64,000 nt of DNA, taken from assembly GCA_937923325.1 (NCBI GenBank), contig CAKZUQ010000018.1, positions 1-64,000 of the forward strand, written 5' to 3'. A program made the position numbers and the translations under genes. The stretch comes from an uncultured Bacteriovoracaceae bacterium (GTDB lineage Bacteria > Bdellovibrionota > Bacteriovoracia > Bacteriovoracales > Bacteriovoracaceae). Below the pieces are notes generated by a model. It ran no database searches. It was not told the origin of the DNA and saw only the letters and a list, made by a program, of their open reading frames with translations. Below, piece after piece: positions 54,456-60,696 of the stretch. How positions within the stretch are numbered: the first letter of the stretch is position 1; each line of letters opens with the position of its first letter.

Positions 54456-56009
54456 ATGCACCAGCAATATCTATTTGATCCCATTCCTAATGATAAATAT
54501 GACTTACTGACAAAAGAAGACCTAGTCATATTAAATCAAGATAATGAGTCTCTGATCAAGCAAATGCAAAAAGTTATAGACGAGCAAAATGAAGAACTCT
54601 GTAAATCAGAACAAAAAAGTTTTTTACTTGGAGAGCAATCAATAAATATAAAGCATCGTCTGTTTGGAAAAAGCTCAGAAAAATCACAAAAAAAAGATAA
54701 AGAAAAAAAACTCCGTAAGAAACCTCGAAAACGTATCTTACTACCCTGTGAGAGATATCCAAACATTGATGTAATGGAAAAGCTAGTTACTTTAGATCAA
54801 CTTCCAAGCTGTCCTTGTTGCAGCAAGGAGATGAGTGACTCTGGACTTACTGAAGATAGTGAATACTTAACAGTGATTCCAAAAAGATATTATGTGGTAA
54901 AACAAAAAAGAGTTAAATATAGATGCTCAGGTTGTCATGGCTCAATAGTTACAGCTCCAGCAATTCCAAGAATTAAAGCAGGATCTAGCTATAGTGATGA
55001 GATGACTTTAGATGTAGCTCTTAGTAAATATTGCGATTTAATACCAGTTGAAAGATATGTTCAGATGGCAGCGAGAAGTGGTGTAAAAGATCTTCCAGCG
55101 AACTCTTTGATTCAGGGAACTCACAGACTCGCGGACTTCTTAGAGAGCATTTATGAGAAGTTAAAACTTGAAATCAAAGCTAGTAAAATACTTCACGCAG
55201 ATGAAACACCCCACAAGATGCTTGAGGGTGATAAGAAAAGTAACTGGTACCTTTGGGGATTTAGTACTGATAGAGCAGCGTATTTTAAGGCGATGGATAC
55301 GAGGTCAGGATCAGTAGCATCAGATCTTTTAAAAGAATCAGTTTGTGAATATTTAGTAAGTGATGTTTTTAGCGGATATAAAAAAGCTGTTACAGACACT
55401 AATGTTTATCGGGAGGAAAAAGGATTAAACAATATAAAAAACATCTACTGTAATGCCCATGCCAGACGCAAGTTCAAGGAGTCCAGTAAGTCATTTGAAG
55501 TAGAAAGTGAATTATTTCTTTGGTGCTATAGAAAAATTTATTACTTGGAAAAGAAAATAAAGACGCAAGATTCTAAAAAATATAAGTCGATAGATTTTGA
55601 CTTAGCAAGACGTTGGCAAAGGCTTTACTACAGGACGATGGATAACTTAGCCTTAAAAATGAAAAGTAGCTATTCAAGTAAAAGCTCTTTAGCTAAAGCA
55701 ATTGATTACTTTGTAAAAAACTATAATGAGTTAGTTTATTTTTTAAAGTATGAAGATATTCCTATTGATAATAATTCGCAGGAGAGACTGATGAGGAGTC
55801 CTGTAATTGGTCGAAAGACTTGGTATGGGACTCATTCCAAAAGAGGAGTAAAAACCAATTCAATATTATTTTCTTTGGTTGAGTCTTGTAAGTTAAATAA
55901 AATAAATCCTAGAGAATATTTTAGAGATATAGTACTTGCAATTCATCAAAATCAAACAACATTTACTCCAAGTGAATATTTAAAAATGAAATCAGAAAAT
56001 ATTGCCTAA
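54456..56009 (+). CDS. tnpC: IS66 transposase TnpC
   Basis: A 517-residue DDE transposase. After a coiled coil (EQNEELCKSEQKSFLLGEQ) and a basic stretch come the zinc-finger-like CPCCSKEM...CSGCHG, then the catalytic residues in ILHADETPHKML (D), YLVSDVFSGYKKA (D) and NNSQERLMR (E), and the typical C-terminal tail GTHSKRGVKTNSILFSLVES. No frameshift or internal stop, so the element may still be active. About 25 bases separate the stop from the right terminus. Confidence 0.94.
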   Translation: MHQQYLFDPIPNDKYDLLTKEDLVILNQDNESLIKQMQKVIDEQNEELCKSEQKSFLLGEQSINIKHRLFGKSSEKSQKKDKEKKLRKKPRKRILLPCERYPNIDVMEKLVTLDQLPSCPCCSKEMSDSGLTEDSEYLTVIPKRYYVVKQKRVKYRCSGCHGSIVTAPAIPRIKAGSSYSDEMTLDVALSKYCDLIPVERYVQMAARSGVKDLPANSLIQGTHRLADFLESIYEKLKLEIKASKILHADETPHKMLEGDKKSNWYLWGFSTDRAAYFKAMDTRSGSVASDLLKESVCEYLVSDVFSGYKKAVTDTNVYREEKGLNNIKNIYCNAHARRKFKESSKSFEVESELFLWCYRKIYYLEKKIKTQDSKKYKSIDFDLARRWQRLYYRTMDNLALKMKSSYSSKSSLAKAIDYFVKNYNELVYFLKYEDIPIDNNSQERLMRSPVIGRKTWYGTHSKRGVKTNSILFSLVESCKLNKINPREYFRDIVLAIHQNQTTFTPSEYLKMKSENIA

Positions 56010-56035
56010 AAATACGTAGTACTTCGACGATTTAC

Positions 56036-56193
56036 TTATCTTTTGATATTTCTTTTTGAATTCTTTCAATAGTAGATTTCACGTTAACGTGCCGAACAGT
56101 CATGAAAAACATTATGGAATAAAAAATATGGATGGCCTATAAAAAAATCCTTATATGGCCTTACATCGATGACAGAATTAAGAATTACGCTGA
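56036..56193. other. Non-coding flank right of IS66
   Basis: Contains the 12-bp perfect palindrome CACGTTAACGTG (56080-56091), an imperfect GGCC-ended hairpin near 56134-56162 and ACGCTGAATA, which is also found at 47983 at the edge of the orphan TnpA-like gene. No gene seen. Confidence 0.4.
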
Positions 56194-56511
56194 ATAGTTA
56201 CAACTTATCATTCCCATATTCAAGGAAGCCTTTCTCCAAAAAGAGTTTTAAGAACAGAACAGCTAATTGGAACTATCGATTTTGATATTGCTGGAGAGTT
56301 TATTTATGCCTTGAATGCAAAAGACAATACGATTTATGTTTACAATAGATTTGCTAGTTACCATAGAAGAGAGCAGTACCAAAATTTAGAATTGATTACT
56401 TCATATGAGGGATTACCAGAAAACCTAAATAGTATTGAGATTAAAGATCAAACAATTATTGTAAAGTATAATGACTCAAAAAGTGAACTCGTAATACCAA
56501 TTAAAAACTAA
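56194..56511 (+). pseudogene. 3' fragment of a gene truncated at the edge of the mobile region
   Basis: An open frame without a start codon upstream of 56311, where it reads SHIQGSLSPKRVLRTEQLIG, then IDFDIAGEFIYALNAKDNTI, VYNRFASYHRREQ and so on to VIPIKN. The sequence upstream of the internal ATG continues in the same texture of short beta-strands (propeller-like), so I read the whole as the C-terminal tail of a larger protein whose 5' part was lost when mobile DNA accumulated to the left. The ATG at 56311 has no ribosome-binding site. It overlaps the convergent gene by 11 bp. Confidence 0.55.
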
Positions 56512-57358
56512 ATCCAATACCTAATTTAGCTTCATTGATTTTTTTCTGCCAATTGACTGTAGAGGCATGAAAGAAAATACTATTAAATGAGAATGTCTCC
56601 TTTAAAAACCACCTTTTATTTTTAAATGTATAACCAACCCCTGTCGTAACTATTGAAGAAAAGTCCTGATAATCGAAAAAGTAATGAGTCCCTCCACCAA
56701 TCTCTACAAAAAATAAGTTAAAGTACTGCCTAAGTAGAACTTGGGCCTTAATGGCAAAGCTTTGAACCGTTTCTAGGTCATCATTTTCTATGAAATAGGG
56801 TGATGCTCCAAGAGAAAATCTTAAACCAGTTGTTTGAGTAAGCCTAACGTAGGGAAGCCAAGCAAATTCTGAATTTACTTGGGCAATATCATCTACTGTA
56901 ACAAAGTTTCCAGAAAGCTTGAATGTACAATATTTACAATGTGTTTTTTCGACTGTTTTAGTTCTAACAGGTTTAACGTTAAATGTTGCACGCATTTTTA
57001 TAGGATTGAACTTTTTAAACTTTCCATTTTTAAGGGAATAGAATTTTTGTTCTTTACGAATGAGTATCGTGTATTTTTCTTTTGAAAAATAAAGAATGTC
57101 TTCAGCAATTCCATTTGCGTCTATTATATACTTTCTTTTTTGAAATGATTGAGGAGATACTAACTCTTTAAAACTCACTTTCTTGTATCTATTTTTACCA
57201 GTGAGATAGTGAATATTCTCTTGTTTGTAGGCAAAGAAGTCATAGTTTTTAGCTAGTAAGTTTTTTACCTTAGCATTGAAAGCAGAAATACTTCCTTTAG
57301 AAAAAGTAGTTGAGCTTGTTAATAGAATAAGTAAGTATAGGAAATTCTTTAGTTTCAT
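56501..57358 (-). CDS. Exported, probably outer-membrane beta-barrel protein
   Basis: A 285-residue protein with signal peptide MKLKNFLYLLILLTSSTTFS. Residues 20-130 form a mixed domain; CKYC (about 142-145) could bind metal or form a disulfide. From about 150 onward amphipathic strands appear (LRFSLGASPYFIE; NLFFVEIGGGTHYFF; VTTGVGYTF) and the protein ends LGIGFSF with terminal Phe. Family not recognised. Its divergent upstream gap carries the sigma-54 promoter of the next genes on the other strand. Confidence 0.68.
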   Translation of the reverse strand: MKLKNFLYLLILLTSSTTFSKGSISAFNAKVKNLLAKNYDFFAYKQENIHYLTGKNRYKKVSFKELVSPQSFQKRKYIIDANGIAEDILYFSKEKYTILIRKEQKFYSLKNGKFKKFNPIKMRATFNVKPVRTKTVEKTHCKYCTFKLSGNFVTVDDIAQVNSEFAWLPYVRLTQTTGLRFSLGASPYFIENDDLETVQSFAIKAQVLLRQYFNLFFVEIGGGTHYFFDYQDFSSIVTTGVGYTFKNKRWFLKETFSFNSIFFHASTVNWQKKINEAKLGIGFSF

Positions 57359-57416
57359 ATAGATTTTATTGTATTTCCTTCTGGAATATAATCAATAGGT
57401 GGTCACTTATTGACTC

Positions 57417-57449
57417 TTGTCTCAATTGCAGTTTTGGCCCTAGAGACAA
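57417..57449 (+). promoter_or_regulatory. Inverted repeat, candidate enhancer-binding-protein site
   Basis: Perfect 7-bp arms TTGTCTC and GAGACAA separated by 19 bp, centred about 70 bp upstream of the sigma-54 promoter, where activators of sigma-54 usually bind. The assignment is by position only. Confidence 0.35.
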
Positions 57450-57500
57450 ATTGGCATAATCTAAGTACATGAAAACATTGAAAACTTAAGCTTCTTAGGT

Positions 57501-57518
57501 TTGGCACGATGCGTGCAA
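57501..57518 (+). promoter_or_regulatory. Sigma-54 promoter
   Basis: TTGGCACGATGCGTGCAA against the RpoN consensus YTGGCACGrNNNTTGCW: every defined position matches except one T in the -12 element. The GG and GC doublets have the correct spacing. Transcription would start near 57527. It requires an enhancer-binding protein not encoded in the window. Confidence 0.8.
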
Positions 57519-57526
57519 CTATAGAA

Positions 57527-57736
57527 GAAGTCAAGCCCAAGGATAGGGCGAATAGGTCCACGGATGGACGTATATGACAGCTCATTAGTGTTTGTGAGTA
57601 GTGTTTGTGTTTTAGTGTGTGTAGACCTCTAGGAAATAGTTACCCCCATAGGTCGAAAGTTTCCCCGATTTTAATCCAGTCTGTTTTTTAATCCGATACG
57701 AAAGTATGAGTGAAGAAAAGACAGACTGGATTTTTT
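57527..57736 (+). ncRNA. Leader or small RNA with three GGA-loop hairpins and a terminator-like end
   Basis: Starting at the sigma-54 promoter the RNA can form GCCC/GGGC with loop AAGGATA (57535-57549), GTCCA/TGGAC with loop CGGA (57556-57569), and GACCT/AGGTC (57624-57654) enclosing CTA-GGAAA-TAG. GGA in hairpin loops is the binding signature of CsrA/RsmA. A GT-rich linker with two copies of AGTGTTTGTG (57587 and 57600) joins hairpins 2 and 3. The 3' end is a 17-bp stem followed by TTTT, which also overlaps the first codons of the downstream gene. Could be a CsrB/RsmZ-type sponge RNA or a regulated mRNA leader. Confidence 0.5.
57673..57736 (+). promoter_or_regulatory. Start-codon-enclosing hairpin / attenuator
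   Basis: AATCCAGTCTGT (57673-57684) pairs perfectly with ACAGACTGGATT (57721-57732); five more pairs (one G-U) extend the stem to 17 bp. The 26-base loop holds a second hairpin ATAC-GAAA-GTAT whose last two bases are the first two of the ATG at 57706. Four T follow the stem directly. It could block ribosome access, stop transcription, or both. Confidence 0.6.
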
Positions 57737-58167
57737 ATTTAAAGCTTAATAAAAATTTACCAGAACATTTTTTTGATTTAGATCTAGAGTTTAAAAAAAA
57801 CGGTTTTACGTTAATTCCGGTTACTATAAGTGAGCTTCTCACTGTAACTAAAGGTGAAGGGAATTTTCATGTTGTTGCAACTGTAACAGGAATGTCTGAG
57901 GCAACTCACTATACAAAAAAAGTAAAAAAAGTATTTAAGATGTTGCTTAGATCTGGCCGCATGCATAGTTATATTGCTTCAAGCTTTAAGTTTGTAGATG
58001 AAACAGCACAGTACGGTAAAACGGGACAATATCATTTTGTTCCTCTACCAGTAAGTATGAAATATTTCTGTGATACAATTTCTAAGATAATTAAATCTAA
58101 AGATAATAAAACACGTAAGTGGCCAGGTGGAACAAGAAGCCTTGGCTCTACTGTTGGAAGCTTATAA
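57706..58167 (+). CDS. Protein of unknown function under sigma-54 control
   Basis: A 153-residue soluble protein with no signal peptide, starting MSEEKTDWIFYLKLNKNLPE. Mixed alpha/beta texture, basic middle (HYTKKVKKVFKMLLRSGRMH) and a Gly/Ser/Thr-rich tail (WPGGTRSLGSTVGSL). I do not recognise the family. No Shine-Dalgarno sequence stands before the ATG; instead the start codon lies inside a stable predicted hairpin, and codons 4-9 form its 3' arm. Followed after 9 bp by a second gene of unknown function, its likely operon partner. Confidence 0.72.
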   Translation: MSEEKTDWIFYLKLNKNLPEHFFDLDLEFKKNGFTLIPVTISELLTVTKGEGNFHVVATVTGMSEATHYTKKVKKVFKMLLRSGRMHSYIASSFKFVDETAQYGKTGQYHFVPLPVSMKYFCDTISKIIKSKDNKTRKWPGGTRSLGSTVGSL

Positions 58168-58176
58168 TGGTATTCA

Positions 58177-58737
58177 ATGAAAAGTAAAAGAAGTGATTTA
58201 GAAATAAGATATATACTTTTATTTAAGTTAGATGCTCAAAACTTATTTAATAGAATTGTTTTGCGCCAGCACGACTATATAGAAGCATTCTCACTAAAAA
58301 GAAACCGCGCTGTATTTAGAGATGTGTTTGATAATAGATATGCCAAAGCGACTATTCATGACATTGCTTATTGTTCACCTGAAATTATTGAAGCTTTAAA
58401 TTCTTTTTATCAGCTAGCTGATGAAATCTATTGGTACCTTAAGCATACTCAAGATATGCCAAATATGATTGAAGATGAAGTCCAAAGAATGGTGAATAGA
58501 TTAAAGAGTCAATATGAACTACTTACTCTTTATATAGATGCAGAGCTTTCGGGAACTGGTCAAGAAGAAATCTTTGAGCAAGGCGATATTTCTCCAGCAG
58601 ATGATGATGTTCATAGTGACTCATTTGAAATGCAGGGTGAAGCATCTCAAAGAGAACAGGATGCGCAGTATCTTCAGCCTGAGCAATACCCTGATCCAGA
58701 TTTAGATGCTGACGACAATACACAGGATGATGCGTAG
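58177..58737 (+). CDS. Protein of unknown function with acidic tail
   Basis: A 186-residue soluble protein. Residues 1-125 are predicted helical (SDLEIRYILLFKLDAQNLFN; EIIEALNSFYQLADEIYWYL), and the last 60 are strongly acidic and probably disordered (PDPDLDADDNTQDDA). No family recognised. It lies nine bases after the 153-residue protein and shares its sigma-54 promoter and leader. No good ribosome-binding site is seen, suggesting translational coupling. Confidence 0.7.
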   Translation: MKSKRSDLEIRYILLFKLDAQNLFNRIVLRQHDYIEAFSLKRNRAVFRDVFDNRYAKATIHDIAYCSPEIIEALNSFYQLADEIYWYLKHTQDMPNMIEDEVQRMVNRLKSQYELLTLYIDAELSGTGQEEIFEQGDISPADDDVHSDSFEMQGEASQREQDAQYLQPEQYPDPDLDADDNTQDDA

Positions 58738-58800
58738 CAAATTTCGATTTTTCTTAAATTTTTATATTTAATATTGTAAGTAGAGTGTGTCGGAGATTAT

Positions 58801-59496
58801 ATGCACAAATTAGTTTTTTTTTCACTTTTACTGTTCTCAACTTATGCTTTCTCAAAACAACAATTTTCTGCTTCTAGGCTGGATAAATTGTCTGGAGAAA
58901 GAAAGACGAGCTTTGATACTAAATCTGAATGGGATCAAAAGTACGCAAGGCCTTCATTTATTTTTGGTAAGGCCCCTGTTAAATTTCTAGCAGAAAATTA
59001 TGATTTTATTCCTGAAAATAGTACAGTTTTAGATATGGGAATGGGAGAAGGTCGAAATGCCGTTTTCTTAGCAAGTAAAGGTCATAAGGTTACAGGTGTT
59101 GATATCAGCTCAGTTGCGATTAAAAAATCACAACATTTAGCGAGAGAATTTGGGGTAAAAATAAAAGGCGTTGTTGCTTCAATGGAGAAATATACAATTG
59201 CACCTGGAAGTTATGATGTTATTTTATGTCTGTATTATGTAGATAGAAGCTTAACAGAAAAAATTAAGAAATGGTTGAAACCAGGTGGGATTTTAATCTA
59301 TGAATCTCATACAATTAAAGAAAGATCTAGAAAAGGTCATAAAAAAACTAAAATTGAATATTATTTAAAAGAGCAAGAACTTCTAACAATGTTTAAAGGC
59401 ATGCAGGTTTTAAAGTACGAAGAGCCTTTACATGAAAAAGAAAATAGAGCGAGTATTATTCTAAGAAAACCAATTAAAGAAACAAAGGTTAAATAA
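58801..59496 (+). CDS. SAM-dependent methyltransferase with an apparent signal peptide
   Basis: A 231-residue class I methyltransferase: motif I VLDMGMGEGRNAVFLASKG (about 78-96), VTGVDISSVAIKKS with the acidic residue that holds the ribose, YDVILCLYYVD (motif II) and LKPGGILIYES (motif III). It is close to the TehB/thiopurine type. Oddly it begins MHKLVFFSLLLFSTYAFSKQ, a perfect Sec signal, and GGAG five bases before the ATG confirms this start. SAM is not expected in the periplasm, so the leader may instead anchor the enzyme. Overlaps the QueD-like gene (TAATG). Confidence 0.8.
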   Translation: MHKLVFFSLLLFSTYAFSKQQFSASRLDKLSGERKTSFDTKSEWDQKYARPSFIFGKAPVKFLAENYDFIPENSTVLDMGMGEGRNAVFLASKGHKVTGVDISSVAIKKSQHLAREFGVKIKGVVASMEKYTIAPGSYDVILCLYYVDRSLTEKIKKWLKPGGILIYESHTIKERSRKGHKKTKIEYYLKEQELLTMFKGMQVLKYEEPLHEKENRASIILRKPIKETKVK

Positions 59497-59936
59497 TGGC
59501 CAAATATACTTCAACAAAAAGATTCATTGGATTTCCATGCACTCATAGACAGTGGAGAGCAGATTCACATTGTAAATATATTCATGGGTATAGTAGAGAG
59601 TTTTACTTTGAGTTTGCTTGTAACGAACTTACCAAAGAAGAGTGGGTTATGGATTTTGGTGGTCTAAAAGAGGTAAAAGCTTGGCTAGATCATATGTTTG
59701 ACCATACATTCTTAGCAGCTGCTGATGATCCCTTTTTAGATAATTTTCAAAAACTTAATGATCAAGGCGTAATACAATTACGAGTAATGCCAAATGCTGG
59801 GATGGAAGGAACTGCAAAGTATGTCTATGACCATGTAAATGAAATGGTTAAATCTAGCACTAGTCAAAGAGTGTGGGTAACTAAAGTTGAAGTTAGAGAA
59901 AATGAGAAAAATTCAGCTTTTTTCGAACCAAAATAG
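59496..59936 (+). CDS. 6-pyruvoyl-tetrahydropterin synthase/QueD-family protein
   Basis: A 146-residue T-fold protein. CTHRQWRADSHCKYIHGY, WVMDFGGLKEVKAWLDHMFDH and the final VRENEKNSAFFEP correspond to the zinc site, the DFG-L-K helix and the pterin-binding Glu of QueD/PTPS enzymes. Where QueD has HGH, this protein has HGY; I believe a whole bacterial subfamily shares this, so it may have another substrate than the queuosine intermediate. No other queuosine gene is in the window. Coupled to the methyltransferase by a TAATG overlap. Confidence 0.82.
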   Translation: MAKYTSTKRFIGFPCTHRQWRADSHCKYIHGYSREFYFEFACNELTKEEWVMDFGGLKEVKAWLDHMFDHTFLAAADDPFLDNFQKLNDQGVIQLRVMPNAGMEGTAKYVYDHVNEMVKSSTSQRVWVTKVEVRENEKNSAFFEPK

Positions 59937-59961
59937 TCAGTTAAAATAATGTTTTAACCCC

Positions 59962-59989
59962 TTGGAAACTTTGCGATCTATGGCATAAT
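59962..59989 (+). promoter_or_regulatory. Promoter giving a probably leaderless message
   Basis: TTGGAA, 16 bp, then TGG-CATAAT (extended -10, 5 of 6). The transcription start expected 6-8 bases on coincides with the ATG at 59996, and there is no Shine-Dalgarno sequence. Confidence 0.5.
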
Positions 59990-59995
59990 TAAGTT

Positions 59996-60685
59996 ATGCA
60001 TAGACTATTACTTCTATTACTAATCACATTCTCATTCAGTGCTTATACTGTTGAATTTAGAAAAGATGAAGACACTTCAACATTTTCAGGAAGAATTTCA
60101 AGAATAAATGCTGCTGCTAAGTTAGTGCGAATTAAAATTGAATTTGAAAACGGAAAGTTTTTAAGAAAGAAAGATCGTATTGAGTTTTGGAATGAGACTT
60201 ATCCTGAAAAAAAATGTATGGCCTATCTAGAAGGAAGAACAAGTGAATATCTACTTGTTAGGGTTCCACAATACGACCTTTGTATTATGAAAGTTCATGC
60301 TTCGGTTGGAAGTTACCTGCATTTATACAGCCCAGATTTAGATAATGCCTTAAAGATTGCAAAAGACTTAGTTGGAGTTTTAAAGAAAAAGCAATTAGCT
60401 TTAGAGGCCAGAATGAATAGATACCAGAAATCCGTTAACGGATACGTCGAAAAAATGGATGCTGTAAATCAAAGGTATGAAATACTAAGGCAAAAACTAG
60501 AAATTGAATGGCAAAAAGAATTATCAGCTTTAGAAGAAGATAAAACGAGAAGCTATATGAGCTATAAGCATACTCAGTCTAGACTAAACGAATTAGAATA
60601 TAAATTACAACAATACAAAGTCCATGATCAAAATCTTACAGAAGATAGGTGGTCACTGGATCCAAAGTTATACTTTAAAAAGTAA
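59996..60685 (+). CDS. Exported coiled-coil protein of unknown function
   Basis: A 229-residue protein with signal peptide MHRLLLLLLITFSFSAYT. Residues 20-110 are beta-rich (TFSGRISRINAAAKLVRIKI; KKDRIEFWNE) and resemble a small beta-barrel; from about 115 a long helix with heptad pattern (KKKQLALEARMNRYQKSVNG; RLNELEYKLQQYKVHDQN) forms a coiled coil. The arrangement recalls membrane-fusion proteins but no membrane anchor is seen. The ABC-transporter operon begins 11 bp after it, so it may belong to that transcript. Its own start looks leaderless. Confidence 0.7.
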   Translation: MHRLLLLLLITFSFSAYTVEFRKDEDTSTFSGRISRINAAAKLVRIKIEFENGKFLRKKDRIEFWNETYPEKKCMAYLEGRTSEYLLVRVPQYDLCIMKVHASVGSYLHLYSPDLDNALKIAKDLVGVLKKKQLALEARMNRYQKSVNGYVEKMDAVNQRYEILRQKLEIEWQKELSALEEDKTRSYMSYKHTQSRLNELEYKLQQYKVHDQNLTEDRWSLDPKLYFKK

Positions 60686-60696
60686 AAAGGACTTAA

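Larger units (their letters stand above)
53489..56035 (+). mobile_element. Nearly complete IS66-family insertion sequence
   Basis: Carries tnpA, tnpB and tnpC in order, all intact. The right end is CGTAGTACTTCGACGATTTAC (in two parts CGTAGTACTTC and GACGATTTAC) finishing at 56035, i.e. a GTAA-type IS66 terminus on the opposite strand. The left end is only tentatively placed: a 13-bp match with one gap lies at 53491-53504, and no 8-bp target duplication is apparent. Confidence 0.75.

Noticed and set aside
56035..56110. Short minus-strand frame reading MFFMTVRHVNVKSTIERIQK
   Set aside because: About 30 codons, no ribosome-binding site and no recognisable relation to a neighbouring gene; it may be a fragment of the gene IS66 landed in, but this cannot be shown.
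57403..57585. A 60-codon minus-strand open frame
   Set aside because: No ribosome-binding site and it lies across the sigma-54 promoter; no protein-like texture.
57527..57705. c-di-GMP (GEMM) riboswitch, which is abundant in Bdellovibrio
   Set aside because: The conserved GEMM core sequences are not present in this leader.
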